This document shows, piece by piece, positions 13,211 through 26,200 of a stretch of 64,000 nt of DNA. The notes under the pieces are model-generated. The model saw nothing but the letters and a program-made list of their open reading frames with translations, was not told where the DNA came from and did not search any database. Every line of letters begins with the position of its first letter. The first letter of the stretch is position 1. The stretch is from Coniochaeta sp. PMI_546 (Eukaryota; Ascomycota; Sordariomycetes; Coniochaetales; Coniochaetaceae): assembly GCA_021432605.1 (NCBI GenBank), contig MU271147.1, positions 558,001-622,000 of the forward strand, given 5' to 3'. Made by a program: the position numbers and the translations under genes.

Positions 13211-13729
13211 GATACCTAGCTCCCAAAGTGTCTGCTGTAGAAGCTGAAGCTGGCTGTCGGGGTGCTCAAGTTACCAGCAACGGGGATGTTGTCGTTCGTG
13301 GTTCGTGGTGGGGAAATAAGGTAGGCGGTCGTTGAGGGCTGCAAGGCACCACAGCTGCTTCTCCCCGCGGGATGACGAGGCTGAAGGTGGGGCAAGTGCA
13401 ACCGCGTACCTACTATGGTAACTGTAGCACAGTTTTGCAATGGCGAAGGGGGACTGTACGTACCCGCGAGAGGCTCCCGCTCTACCTCATTGGTTGGGAT
13501 GGCAAGAAGTGGTCCACTTATTACCATACAACCCATGGAGCTCCAGCTCTGAGATTCGTTGCCCCTCGGTGCCTTCTTTCGCCTTCGATAGTTTAAAAAC
13601 ATAAACACTCGCCTTGCCATAAATAATAAGTTCAAACCCTTCCAACTCTCGTCCGCGGATACGTAGCAACAGTCAGGCGGCTCAGTAACATCATCTTTTC
13701 TCCAACATCTCGTCCAGATAGCTGACAAC
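13211..13729. promoter_or_regulatory. Bidirectional ARPC4/UBP6 promoter region
   Basis: A 519 bp spacer lies between divergent start codons. It must hold both promoters and both 5' leaders. I see no further gene. The assignment rests on position alone. Confidence 0.6.
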
Positions 13730-15497
13730 ATGGGGACAATAACTGGTCAGTTCTTCCGAGAGACCTGGTGTAAAGCCAGTAGGTACTAACTATCTTCAAG
13801 TCGGCGTCAAACATAAGGGCAAAAAATACGATGTCGAACTCGAGCCTACTGCCACCGGCGAGGACTTCAAGCTGCAGCTCTACAGTCTTACCGGCGTTGA
13901 ACCCGATCGGCAAAAGGTCCTCATCAAGGGCGGGCAGCTGAAGGACGATGCGCTCATCAGCGAACTCGGCCTCAAGAACGGCCAGCAGCTCATGATGCTC
14001 GGAACCGCCAGCGAAGACGGGGGCTTTGTCCGACCTACTGAGAAGATCAAGTTCGTGGAGGACATGACCGAAGCAGAAGCCGCGCAGCAAGTGGGCGCGA
14101 CGCCAGCCGGCCTTGTGAACCTCGGCAACACCTGCTACCTCAACTCGACACTACAAGTCCTCAGGTCCATCCCGGAGCTGCAAGACAACCTCGTCAAGTA
14201 CAACGCGCCTTCCAGCTCAGGCTCCCTAGGCCTGACGCCCGGCGCCAGCGTGGACCTCACCAACCAACTCAGGAACCTCTACCGGGCAATGAGCGAGACA
14301 CAGCAGGGATGCGCTCCTGTGTCTTTCATCAGTGCCCTGCGTGCCGCCTTCCCCCAGTTTGCCGAGCGGTCCAAGTCCGGGGCCGGTTACGCACAACAGG
14401 ATGCCGAAGAGGCCTGGTCCCAGATCATCGCGCAGCTCAGGCAGAAGGTCTTGATCAAGGATGGAGGCGATGACAGCAAAGCCATATCATTCATCGACAA
14501 GTACATGGCCGGCGAGTTCTCTACAACACTTGAGTGCGACGAGGCCCAGGCACGCGAGCTCGGTGAGGAGCCGACCTCGTCCAAGGAGCCGTTCCTCAAG
14601 CTGAACTGCCACATTGACTCGAGCACCAACCATCTCCGTGACGGCATCATGAACGGCCTGACAGAGAAGATTGAGAAGAGGTCGGCTCTTCTGGACCGAG
14701 ACGCTGTCTACACCAAGAAGTCGCTCATCTCCCACCTCCCCAAGTACCTCACCGTGCACTTCGTGCGCTTCTTCTGGCGCCGCGACGTGCAGAAGAAAGC
14801 CAAGATCATGCGTAAGGTGACCTTCCCACAAGAGCTAGACGCAGTCGAGTTCTGCACCGACGAGCTGAAGAAGGCCCTCATACCGGTGCGCGACAAGGTT
14901 CGCGAGATCCGCAAGGATGAGGAGGACATCGAACGTGCGCGCAAGAGGCGCAAGAGGAACCACACGGTCGAGGACGGGGACATCGCCGGCTCCTTCGGGG
15001 CGTCGGAGGCCGACAGGAAGAAGAAGGAGGATAAGGAAAAGAAGGACGGCAAGAAGCCGGCCAAGTCGGCAGACGGAGATGTCCAGATGGGCGAGGGCGA
15101 GACGTACAAGACTGATGCCGAGTTTGAGGCTGAGAAGGAAGCTTCGCTCCTGGCTGCAAAGAAGGAGCTCCACGCTCTCATCGACCCCGAGCTGCTGAAG
15201 GATGACGGCGCCAACCAGTCTGGCCTGTACGAGCTGCGCGGCGTCGTCACCCATCAGGGTGCCAGTGCCGACAGCGGCCATTACACGGCCTACGTCAAGA
15301 AGACGGCGCCTGTCGACCCGAAGACTGGGAAGAAGGGCGAGGAGGATGGCAACTGGTGGTGGTTCAACGACGACAAGGTGTCCGAGGTGACTCCGGACAA
15401 GATTGACACTCTTTCCGGGGGCGGCGAGTCGCACTCTGCCTTGATTCTGCTGTACCGGGCCATACCTTTGCCATCTGCCGAGGGCATCACAGAGTGA
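13730..15497 (+). CDS. UBP6: Proteasome-associated ubiquitin hydrolase Ubp6/USP14
   Basis: This deubiquitinase docks on the proteasome base and trims ubiquitin from substrates. Exon 1 is only 16 nt (13730-13745), followed by a 55 nt intron with donor GTCAGT, a TACTAAC branch site and acceptor AAG. Exon 2 runs 13801-15497. The product is 570 residues. Residues 1-77 form a ubiquitin-like domain (VGVKHKGKKYDVEL...GQQLMMLG). The USP domain starts near 105, with the Cys box GLVNLGNTCYLNS (catalytic Cys117). The His box is DSGHYTAYV (His499) and is followed by WWWFNDDKVSEV. A Lys/Glu-rich insertion around 380-430 precedes the His box. The frame opens with the UBL only when the short first exon is used, which fixes the start. 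All catalytic residues are intact. Confidence 0.97.
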
Positions 15498-16007
15498 TCG
15501 GCGCGGTATTATGATTATGTACTCGGCTCGCGGGCGGTGAGATGCGACATGAGCATCATTTCTATTTTTTGGCATTGGAGGGCATGGAAAATGGTTAATT
15601 TCACGTTAACAACTGGTTCAACCTCGTTCTTGCTAGACATCTGCTGCTTTGGCTGATAAACAACATGTAGTTGGCCTTTTGCCTCAGCCATGACATCTTA
15701 CTTTCATGACGAGAGCTGTCCTGGTGTGATCTAACTTCCTGCCCATCATCCGACCCCTTGACGCTCATGTGCCATCTAGCAATCTGATTGTATGAATCAG
15801 AGCCTCAGAGGCTCATGTGATTCGCTCGTCGTGAACGGCAACCTCCATCCATGGCAATCGCTACGGCCATTATAACACTTCGCGACTTGCCAAGGGTTGT
15901 CGTCCTGTATATCTTGCACATCGAGCAACCACAATACATGTTGTATGATGGGGGTATCATCTCGTTCAGGCCTTGTTCTCGTTTCACTTCCACTCACACC
16001 TCAGTTA
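15498..16007. other. Convergent spacer between UBP6 and the small membrane protein gene
   Basis: This is a 510 bp 3'-3' region. No frame within it has recognisable features. Confidence 0.5.
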
Positions 16008-16379
16008 TCATTTCCCGCCATCACCGCTCCCATTTCCGGCATCTCTTCCCTCCGGCGCTTCAGCCATCTTCCTCCTCAGCTCGGCCAGCTTCCGCTCAAT
16101 CTGTATCCTCTGGCTCAGCAACTGGCCGCGTCTCGTCTCCAGAGCGTCGATCCGGTCGTCGATGGGTGCTTCGATCAGCTTCTTCTTCTCCTGTAATGGC
16201 TAATGTCAGTAAAAGATCTAACACCGGCGGGTATGTCAGGAGGGTGGAATCACCTCTTTGTATTCGAGTCTAGTCTTCAAGCCTGCACCATAGATTGTGC
16301 CAACGAAGGTGACAGCAGCGAAGGCGCCGGTCCAGACCATGCGCTTGTATTTCGGCCAGGCGGCTCCTGGGGCGCTCAT
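16008..16379 (-). CDS. Small single-pass membrane protein with coiled coil, 102 aa
   Basis: Two exons are inferred (16379-16254 and 16190-16008), separated by a 63 nt phase-0 intron (donor GTGATT, acceptor CAG). The 102-residue product begins MSAPGAAWPKYKR. One hydrophobic segment follows at residues 14-34 (MVWTGAFAAVTFVGTIYGAG). A charged Arg/Glu/Lys/Leu helix at about 40-92 looks like a coiled coil, and the tail is Gly-rich. The layout of a short basic N-terminus, one membrane span and a coiled coil resembles small fungal mitochondrial inner-membrane proteins, but I cannot name a family. The splice is supported by the heptad-like helix continuing smoothly across the junction (LEYKE|EKKKLIE). 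A longer N-terminus from an upstream exon is possible. Confidence 0.75.
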
Positions 16380-17315
16380 GTTCGTACTTGCTTCCACGAT
16401 TCGAGGTTCGGCCCTCAGGTCCAGTACTCCCTCCACGCCGAGGTCGAGTCTGCTCTCCGGCGTGCACTACCGACGATGGGATGCGGTTTGGTGCCGGAGG
16501 CTGAGGTGCCGGTGCTTGCACTGCTTGCTGTACTGGTCGTGCTCGTCGTGCTGTGTGCCGATGAGCTTCTCCGATGTTGTTGCCGGCCTCGATGTCTCAA
16601 CTGATCAGTAGTCTCGCCCGATTCCAGCCGCTCCAATCGGTCGTCCGAGATTGACCTCGTCGTTGAAGATATCGTTATCGTCCCGGAAATTTCCCGACTC
16701 GGCCCAAGCTCGTCGAGCTCGACGCTGATGAGATCCGCCTGCATCTGCTCTGCTGCGGAGCCCACTACTACTAAGCCACCGTATCTTGCTGGCGCTAGCG
16801 CCCTTAGTAATCGACCATGAGGGGCCGTCGGAGGGGCAGCCGTGAACATTGTTCCTGAGTTATGACGACAGAATTCGAGATGCAGAATCCCCTTAAAAAG
16901 GAAGCAGAAAGAAAAATAAAATCCCGGGAGACAACCAAGAGGTGAAAGTTAATATTTAGTTTCTTGTCGATCGAGAATTAGAGTGCAGAAGTCTGGAGTT
17001 TTGAAGTTGTCTGAGCTCGTTCTGTTGTCCTACAAGTTTCCACAGCGTCGCGCAGCTACTGCGGTAGGAGACCGTTTCATACCCTCGTCGCGTCTCATCG
17101 CTTTCGAAAAGGTCAAGACTCAGGGGCTTTACCACCAGGCCCAAACAAAGGCCTGTCGTCTCGAGATTCCTCGTGTAAGACAATCTGAATCAGATTCGGT
17201 GAGTACATATCAGATATGATTAGGTTTCATAGTACTGTGCGTACTGAATCCATGAATAGAAACACACAGTTGGACTCGGTCGGATCGAACTCGGCTCTTC
17301 GCTCACTCGTCCAGC
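16380..17315. other. Divergent spacer with an unassigned 144-codon frame
   Basis: This region lies between the small membrane protein gene (-) and SHB17 (+). A minus-strand ATG frame of 144 codons occupies 16415-16849. Its N-terminus is basic and Ala-rich (MFTAAPPTAPHGRLLRALAP), resembling a mitochondrial presequence, and its C-terminal half is Ser/Thr-rich. It could be an upstream exon of the membrane protein gene, a separate gene or chance. I found no clean splice that joins it to the membrane protein frame. Confidence 0.35.
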
Positions 17316-18478
17316 ATGGGCACTCCCCGAGTCTTCATTATCCGCCACGGCGAGACCGAGTGGTCTCTCAACGGAAGGCACACGGGCGTCACGGAACTTC
17401 CCCTGACGGCCAATGGCGAGAAGCGCATCCGCGCCACGGGCCGAGCCATGGTCGGGAACGATAGGTTGATCGTGCCCAAGAAGCTGGCGCATATGTGAGT
17501 CTGATCTCGTCGTCTCAAGTGCCTTGACATGTCCACCCTTGACTTGAGAGAGATGAAGTTCAGCCTTATCAAGCATTTCTGGCCCGTTCAAATGTCTCGA
17601 GATGCTACCGTACATACAAGGCCGGCCCTCCTGGCCCTCTTCCCACCTCGCACCATCACGCCGCATAGACGCCTTTGCTCACAATCACAGCTACGTGTCT
17701 CCCCGCAAGCGCGCCCAGCGCACCTTCGAGCTCCTCGGCATCCGCAAGAAGGACGAGCCGCTGCCCTGGAACAGGCACGGTGTCGCTGACGACCTTGTCT
17801 CCCACGCCTCGTGTTCGGCCGACGTCGAGGTCACGGAGGACATCCGCGAGTGGGACTACGGCGACTACGAGGGTATCACGTCGGCCGAGATCCGGGAAAT
17901 TAGGAAGCGGGACGGTCTGGAGGGGACCTGGGATATTTGGAGGGATGGGTGTCCTGGCGGGGAGTAAGTCTAACCCCCCCTTTCCGCTGTCAGCAGGGCC
18001 TATACCATGTATAACATTCCTGCGGTACCCGAGTTTATCGTGCTAATAGCCAAACAGATCCCCAGAACAGGTGACAGAGCGTATCGACAGGCTGATCAAG
18101 GACATCCGCGGCAAGTGGCAAGCGGCGGCCTTCGCCCGGTCGGAGAAGGAAGCTTCCAAAGAGCCTGGCGACATACTGATAGTTGCTCACGGCCACATCC
18201 TGCGCGCATTTGCGCAACGATGGGTCGGTCATACGCTACAGGAGGGGCCGACCTTCCTGCTCGAAGCAGGTGGTGTAGGCACCTTGAGGTGAGTTGTGTC
18301 CTCGTCAACCAACTATGCTTATGGCTACTCTGGCTAAACGAGATATATCAGTTACGAGCATAATAACATCAACGAGCCAGCCATTCTCCTCGGTGGCGCG
18401 TTCATGGTGGACATTGTCGAGGAGAAGGAGGATGAGCTGGAGCAGAAAGACAAGAAGATCAACGAATTGAAGAGTTGA
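17316..18478 (+). CDS. SHB17: Sedoheptulose-1,7-bisphosphatase, histidine phosphatase family
   Basis: Shb17 hydrolyses sedoheptulose-1,7-bisphosphate and so feeds riboneogenesis (ribose-5-phosphate from glycolytic intermediates). Four exons are inferred: 17316-17494, 17691-17963, 18058-18288 and 18352-18478. The introns are 196, 94 and 63 nt with donors GTGAGT, GTAAGT and GTGAGT. The product is 269 residues, against 271 in yeast Shb17. The catalytic RHGETEW motif is at residues 10-16 (His11). [12 protein letters not shown] and [12 protein letters not shown] are family signatures, and the second catalytic His is in [10 protein letters not shown] (His195). The C-terminal segment [17 protein letters not shown] matches the yeast protein closely. 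Family members include broad phosphoglycerate mutase-like phosphatases, but these signature segments point to Shb17. The gene is tail-to-tail with the methyltransferase gene. Confidence 0.94.
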
Positions 18479-18738
18479 TGAGTGATCTTGCTTCGTTGTG
18501 AGACACTGCGCGGTCGACTGACAGGCTTCTGCTTGGAGCGACCTTGAATAGAGCATTGTGAAGCGCAACTGAGAGCTAAGTCTATTTAGCTAAGCATTCG
18601 CATATTTGTTAGCCTAGAGTCTCTTTAGCTAGACTGAGTATATTTGAGCCCTTATCCAGGCAAGACAGTGCCCGCGCCTAGAGCTCAGCAACGGTCCACC
18701 ACCAAGTCTTAGCGGTAAACTAGGAACCTACCCCCCCT

Positions 18739-20220
18739 TTACGCCTTCGTCCCCCTCGCAATGAACAGCCTCCTCTTCAACTCAAACGTCTCATGGGTGC
18801 CCTCCTTCGGCCGATTGAGCGTGATGCTCCCGATATCAGCCACCGCAAAGTCCTTCCCCGCACCCGCCTGCACGAACACGTCCTTCATCTCCTCCTCCGA
18901 GAAGCCGTGATGCTTGACCGTGTGCTGCGCCGGGTGGTGCGTGTCCAGCTTGCCGTGCGCGTAGAACTCGATGATCATCAGCACCCCACCCGGCCTAAGC
19001 CGAGCCACGAGGCGCCTTGCTGCCAGGCGGGGGTCGTCGAAATGCTAGTTGGAATGTGCAGTGTCAATAGCGTGGAACCTTTTTTTTTTCTTCAATCTTT
19101 TTCTTTGTTCTACCCTTGCGCTGATCTGTCCAGTGTGAGGGAAAAGTGGTACGACGACCAACACAGCTCGGGAAGGGGGTGCGGGGTGTGATTGTAGCCT
19201 CTCTTGGACTTCTTGACAGATCAATAGTTGCGGCACTTCTCGGGGAGAATTGTCCGTCGAAGGCAACTGGCCTTCGTTCTGGACGACGGGCTGGGACGGG
19301 CTGGGACGTGCTAAAGGGGTGGTGGGAGGCGCTAAAGGACGGCACTGTACTCACGTGGAAACCGAGGCCTACAGCTGCTATGTCGAAGTTGTAGAACTCT
19401 GGGCCGGAAAACGCGGCTGGGCTTTCGTCGTCTAGGTTGCAGAGGTTGCCCTGGTAGGCAAACATCTCTTCGCGAGAGAGGCCCTGAGCTCGGACGTCAG
19501 CGAGCAAGCTCCGACGAACTGGAACTGAGGGCCTGAAGGACATACCTGGTTCTCGGCGCGCGTGTTGTAAGCTGAGATCATGCCCTCTGAAAGATCTATG
19601 CCCACGCACTGTGTCGTGTAAGGTGCCAGTGCCTGTTTGCCGGCATCTGAGGTCAGCACAACCATGGTCATCGAGACGGCCAGAAGGCAGCAAAACGGGC
19701 GAGCATAGGTGGTATGCCGGCCTGCACACTGGGCTAGAGACGCATGCAAAATCAGGGGCCGCTATTACCCGTGAGATAGTCCCTGTTCCGCAGGCATAAT
19801 CCAGGAGCCTGACGGGTCTCTTGGGCTTCCCTTCGCCCTGAGCCTGTTTCTTGTCGTCATCACTGTCATCGTCGCCTGCCCAATCCACTCCGAGGAAGTC
19901 CAGCCTGTCCCGGATGTTTGCGATTATCTGCGTGAGAGCTTTCTCATGCCGTGTGTCATATGTAGCTGCCTCCTTGCTGTGTGCGACACGTCAATCAGCA
20001 TATGTGTATTTTTAAGACAGAGGAGAGGGGGCAGTTGTGCCACCCATGCAGTGACAGTGACTGTTGTCGAGCAAACTGCCTGGCATCATGTATGCACCGA
20101 GGCGCGCGCGACCAAACAATGCGGTTTTCGGCGTTACACAGAGAAAAGAGAGAAGACGGTCTTCACACCGCGACACACGTACTCGAAATACTGCTTGTTC
20201 ACAGTAGTAGTGTCTGACAT
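18739..20220 (-). CDS. Class I SAM-dependent methyltransferase
   Basis: Five exons are inferred: 20220-20179, 19972-19769, 19632-19546, 19483-19355 and 19044-18739. All introns are phase 0 (206, 136, 62 and 310 nt). The 255-residue product starts MSDTTTVNKQYFEY and continues EAATYDTRHEK. Motif I of the Rossmann methyltransferase fold is LLDYACGTGTIS (residues 70-81), with the acidic motif II residue in CVGIDLSEGMI. A late motif LRPGGVLMIIEFYAHGK precedes a C-terminal strand ending RRLFIARGTKA. The fold gives SAM-dependent methyl transfer with good confidence. The substrate cannot be read from sequence. An acidic loop (DDDSDDDKK) sits between the N-terminal helices and motif I. A hand-built five-exon model carries some risk at the small exons, but frames and motifs are continuous throughout. 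Confidence 0.88.
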
Positions 20221-23200
20221 GGCTGAAGACCACACACCAAGGTCTTGGTGTTTACAATGTGACTGAAAGTGTTTCTCCAGTGGATTGAAGGGTTATGACA
20301 GAGAGCGGATAAAATGTGTGATTCCATCGTCTTGAAGTCGTTGAAGATCACACAGAGTGTCCTATAAATCAGGTGGCCGGCAACATTTCGGAAACTTCCA
20401 CCTCAGCAGAAGTGCAGCTGCTCATAAAATTTTATTTCGAGCCAGCAAAGCTCGGAGACTTCTGGCATCTGTACAGAGCCGCTCGACTCTCTCATTGACG
20501 TCTCTGCAGACGTTCTCTTCACTTGCTTTACGGCACACATATGTAAAATCACCGAGCAATGGAGATGAGGTATCGACACCCAGTAAAATGGGTTTGTCTG
20601 CCTCGCACAAATCACATTTTCAAGACCTGGACTGGCTCTGGCCATACCTAAGGAAAGGTAGGTATCAGGTAGCCCATACTCCACTCGGCAAAACTCAGAT
20701 ACAGTAGACCAAAAAAGTAGAGTATACACTATGTCGCCAAAGGAGGCATAAAATACTTTAGCAAAAATGGACAACATCAGGGTGATGCAACAGAATGTCC
20801 CATTGTTCCCACGTCAGACGGTCAGATTGACACGGGTCGGGGATGCTAGGTTCGGCGTTAATACGGCTAAGCTGAGCAGATTGGAACGCCGGGGAGCCAT
20901 TGCACTAACAGGAAAGGTAAAAAGGTACGTCGTTTACGCATGTACTGTATGGAAGTGTACCTACCCCCTTTGTCCGTGTGTGAGACGAACACGCGTGGGT
21001 AGAGGAGCGGGCAAAGGAACGCCAAGGCCTGTGAAAGGGCGGGACTGACTCGACCGAAAATGGATGATCGCTCACAACAAGAGCGCCTCGGTCCGCAGCA
21101 ATGCAGGAAAGTCACAGGGGTGGCCCGCCATGCGGCCAAAAACAGTCCAAACAGTGGGCAGAATCGGAAACGCACAGTAGCATTGGCAGAAACGGTTGGA
21201 GCGGTGGGACAGGAATGCACCAGGCCCGATCCGGGGGCCTAGGCCGCGTTCCCAAGAAGGGAATCCCAGCTAAACGACGCAACACCTTGGACTCGCTCCA
21301 ATGGAACCACGCCCGTGCCGTACCGCAGCGTCGCATCTCTGTCGACATTTGGAAAAAGGTCAAAGACCAGGTATGGGGAGTGGGGTGTTCTGGTGTTCGT
21401 ATCAGCGCACCGTCGGATACATAGTATTGGCACGCTGCAATGCGATGATGATTGAACATTACTGCTGTCGTGGCAGGCTGGCCGGCGCTGGCCCGCCTGC
21501 ATGAGATGCAATCCGGCAGGAAGCTCGTCTCCTGATGGTTGGAGGGGACGGGGAGTTACTGGTCGGTTGGTTTTAAGCGGGAATTAATGAGGCTGGCGTG
21601 TGGACTGCAATCAGGTTCCGCGTCCGGTGATGGTTGGCATGGCATGCGAGATAGACAATGCACCAGCTCAATCCAAGAGTTGATTGCCTGCCTGCCTACC
21701 TTACTATTCGGAGCTCCAAGCCAACTTTGGTAAGGGGCGGGAGGAGACCCCGTCAAAGGTCGCCGGCACCCGGTTTTTTGCTTTTCTCCCTCTCGTCTTT
21801 CTTTCACGTCGCGAGCCGCACGCCGCTTGGACCCGAGTCCATAGAGCTGGTGCCACAGCTACCCATCGTGACGAGCTTGTCGCGATGGACCGTATACCCA
21901 TGCCAGAAGTGCGGGGAACCGCGATTGATTTGTTTGCGCAGGTCAGCGGAGGGAGGCTTGATAGATCCCGCATTAGGGGGATGGGGCTGGCGATTGTGGA
22001 CGAATCAGACTTGGCATCAGAATAGCTTCGCAAGATACTCCTTCGCGTCGAACGGGGTCACTGCATCCTGGCAGTTTGTCAGGCGTCACCAACCGCATCG
22101 TGCCAAATGACCCTTGTGTAACGTCGACGCACCTAGTCGATGTTTCTATTGGGGACCAAGACCATGCCTCTGTGCCGTGATCCTGCGAATGGTGGCACAA
22201 CACATGCAGCATGGCGCATCGTTGTGATGGGAAGTTGGCAGCGAAGAGAGGGAATAATATCACAATGGGTGGGCAGCGCGACGCCTGGAGCGGTTCAATC
22301 AATGGCTTCGTCCTCCTTCCGCAGCAGCGGCTTACTTTATTGCCCGGGATATATGGGATATGCTGACCGGGACGGCAACAGGACCCCAATGATGCACAAA
22401 TTCTGCAATTTTGCCCGAAGTTCAGTTTTTGGGAGGTGAATCATGGCTCTCTGCTAAGAATTGGAGCGCGGCTCAGTCCTCACCGCTGCTTCCGGGTTGA
22501 CCGGCCCTTACCGTGCGCGATGCAATTATGCCCCATCAATGCTCGGACAATTAAATGTAGTTATGCAATCTGCCGAAGGCCCGCGTCCGGAGGTTGCAGT
22601 GACAGTAACGGTGACAGTAACAGCGGAGCCCGCCGAGCACGCAGCGAGTAGCACGACGGCTTAAGTCTAAGCGTACCACGACAGCATGTGCAGGATGGGA
22701 TGGCCGTGACCAGTTCCGGCTGAAAAAGCTGCAAACATGCTGGAAAGCAATGCCAGCAGTCGTCTTGATAGAATCGCACTAACTTCGATCGCGCAGTGAT
22801 TGCTTGCTTGTATGCCTATAACGCCTGCAAACTGCATGCTGTCGTGTCGACGTTGTTTATCCGCGACAAACGGAGAGCCGACGCGCGGCTGTCGCGGGCT
22901 GTGTCGCGGGCTGAATCCAAACTCTGCTCGCAAGATCATGATCTTAGCGAACCACGGACGCCAGCGGCCATCCGAGCCAGGGGATTGCGGTACGGGCTAG
23001 ACGGGTATGCGGGCTAAGAAGCTGGTGGCGGTCTACTAGGCCCATTTACAGTACAACCAAAGCGTATCATGTCCCAAGACACCAGATCAAATTGTGAGGG
23101 ACTGAGGTCGTGTATGAAGAGACGCCGATGAGGAACGAGGTAAACGCATTATTGACAGACTGCGCAGGGCTACCTACCTTACATCATCCTGTTGTTTGGT

Positions 23201-26200
23201 GCCCTCGGTTGCCGTCGGTCTGAAGTGACGGCAGTGTCGTCGGTTACAAAGTACATAGTGGCTATTTGTGCGTGCGGATGGTGTATATCAGGTCCTCAGA
23301 GTTGTGCTATATGGTGCGGTGTGCAACTTCCTTTCCATCCAAGGACATTTTAACTTCGATTGGGATGGGGTGCACGTACATGTTGTAGGTGTACCTTCTG
23401 CGACGGCCTCGCACTGTGCTGACTGTACCACAACTTCCAGGATTCGTACCTTTCTTCTATGCCAGAGGTAGGTAACTAACTGACAGGAAAACGCGAGTGC
23501 AAGCGGGAAGCCAAGGCCCATTTCGCACTTCCAATTCTGCCTCTGTTCTTTAGTTTTTTTTCTTCACTTTTCTTGTGATCAGCGGCGATGATGTACGGCT
23601 TCATGCGTGTCAGGGCACAATGTGCTCTCCTTCCGTTTCCCCTTAGCCGTCGTGAGCACATCAATCTCAACTGCGCTTCGCGTCGGATACCGAACAAGCG
23701 TCAAACTCTCTTTCTTATGATCTCAAAGCCCCAAATGTTTAGCGTCGACGCATGAACAAATCAAATACCCACGGCTGGCTGAGACGTCCCCTCACGTTCC
23801 TGGACTCTGTGAACGAACGAATGGATGGAGCCGCTCGTGTTGCTTTAGCGCATCTTTTGAAGGCCTTCGAGATGCCGGAAGGGACGGTAGGCCCGGCGAA
23901 CCCCGGCAATGGAGTCCAACGAATCCTGCAAGCGCCGTTCCCCTCCAATCAAGACATGATGGAGTAGTGAAGCCAAAAAATGGGGGGGGGCTGCTGCTCA
24001 CCGCTTTTCTCTTTTCACTTCAAGTTTCCTTCTCCTTCCCTCGCCATTCTTGTTGGATCGCACTGTTCGCGGCCCCTTACTACAAAAGTACTTTTCCGTT
24101 GACCAACCCAGCTGAATCCACCCCCTGCGAAGTCGAAACACGTGCGGAAAGTCCACTAAAATGGTCGTGATCGCGGCGGGAAAAAGGGAAGGGTTTGGGC
24201 GGGAAGCGGGTGGAGCACGTCCGCTATTGATCATGTGAGTCCAACCAGCCTTTGACTTTGGATGCTGTGTAAGCATGTTCTGTACACAGCCCAAGCTACA
24301 TTGTCACGATCCACAACATATCCCTCACGATAAGTTGTTCTACGCCGTACAAGGGCGAACCACACGTCACTTTTGCTGGACTTCGACGCACCTTTTGCCT
24401 CACCCAGGCACTCTCGACCATCAAACGCGAGGAGCGCTCTGTGCCGCTGCAATGCGTCAGACCCCGCAGACACCGCATATGTCAAATGGGAGAATATAGA
24501 ATGTCGGTGCCAATATTGATCGTGCCCGGACCTCGAGACAGGTCCTTCAACGTGACACTCCATTTGACGCCGTAGGCTATCAGTTTTCCATGCCAAAAGA
24601 ATCAAACAATCACCACGGTCAGGTTGGGCGTTTGCGCAGTCATTTGCTAACGACGAGCTGCGAGGCGAGTCGAGGTGGAGGGTGACGGGCAAACCTCATG
24701 CTCCGCGATGCACAGTCCTAGATCAAGGGGATCCCTGCCTCGGACATGGTCGACGGGTGTCAAACTTAGTGACGCTTCGCGTCAGGGCTTAGTCGATAAG
24801 AGTCTAGTCTATTCACGGCCGGCCCCTTTTCCATTAGCGTTCGTACTTGTCGGACCTTAATAAGGTGTTTTCGGTGGGAAACTGCATGGTTCGAGTTGCA
24901 GTGCCGTGCTATCTCGAGCCCCGGTCACTGAGAGGAATGAAACAGAGGAAAAGTACCTATTTCGTACGCGTGATAGTGCCGCTGCGGGAAGACAAGGCAC
25001 TAACAACGTGGGTGGCCGAGCGCTATGCAGTTGGCTTGTATGTTTGTTGTGAGTTGTGATCAATCATTTTGATATCGGTGTACTATTGTACTCGATCATT
25101 CGCAGCGGCAGTTCTCCGCATACTTGATGCAATGCCCTCATTGGCATAGGCAAGTGATTCTCCGCCTTGCCGTTCTAACACACTTCCCGACATTCACTGT
25201 CCTCCGAGCAAGGTTTGTCCATCAGATTGAAAAGGCTCAACTTGTCAATCATTGCCCGTTACTTCGAATTAGCAAAAGTTAAAGTAGTAGAAAAACTGTC
25301 TTGCTTCCTGAGTCCCTAGGACAGCCAGCATATCAGGTATCGTCAGCAATCGGTGTGCGCAGCTTCCAAGTACTGATCGTTTTGCCATTTTCATTTCCAT
25401 ACTAGCAAACAATTGCTAGAAGGGTACTTGAGGCGTCGGTATTAGGTGGCAAGGCGGTCTCGATAACAAATCGTAACGACTGAATGATCAGCGGGCGGGT
25501 GGGCGATCAGGACAGCTTCATCTCCAGGAGTCGATCTTAGGTCCGCAATTACTTCTACCCGTCGTCGAACACATACTGTGGTAGGAACGGCCTTACACAG
25601 TCTGTTCACACGAACGTCCAGTCCTCAGCTCCTCAAGCCACGGTATCGGCCCCGCCTGACCTGTCCAGGAGGTCCCCTGGGAGACTACGACCGTGACCAA
25701 TCGACAGAGGATGAGCCGTAGTATTGTCTCGAAAGTGTCAAAATTGGCGTGCACCGCTATTGCAAGTGTCTACGTGTTGAGAGAATCGAAACTTACTGGT
25801 ACCCGGTCAGTCAAGGAGCCGAAGGCGCGGCCACACCCGGCAAACCTTGAGGCCACCTCGCCAGCTATCAATAAATGTTTGCGTTGTGTGTCTGCAGGCG
25901 TTCTGCACTCCTCCATTGGCGACATGAAGCTACTGAAATGCCAGCATGCCAACATGCCAACATGCGGTGTCGGTTCCCGTGTTGTTACACAAATAGATAC
26001 ACCTTGCCTTCGGATGGTGGGATGAAGGGATGGGTAACGGCCAGATCCCCACTGTCAAAGGGATCAAGCAATTCGACCAAGGAATCATTCTGCGGTCCCC
26101 GACCGTAACGGGCTGAAGACGTCGGACAGACGCTGCTAATCTGCACGGCCTGTGTGCGAACGCGGTAAGGAGGCGCGAACGTAGTGATACCAAGTTTTTA

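Noticed and set aside
14835-15575. Minus-strand frame of 246 codons opposite UBP6
   Set aside because: It lies antisense to a confidently identified USP domain, and its composition is that of a shadow frame.
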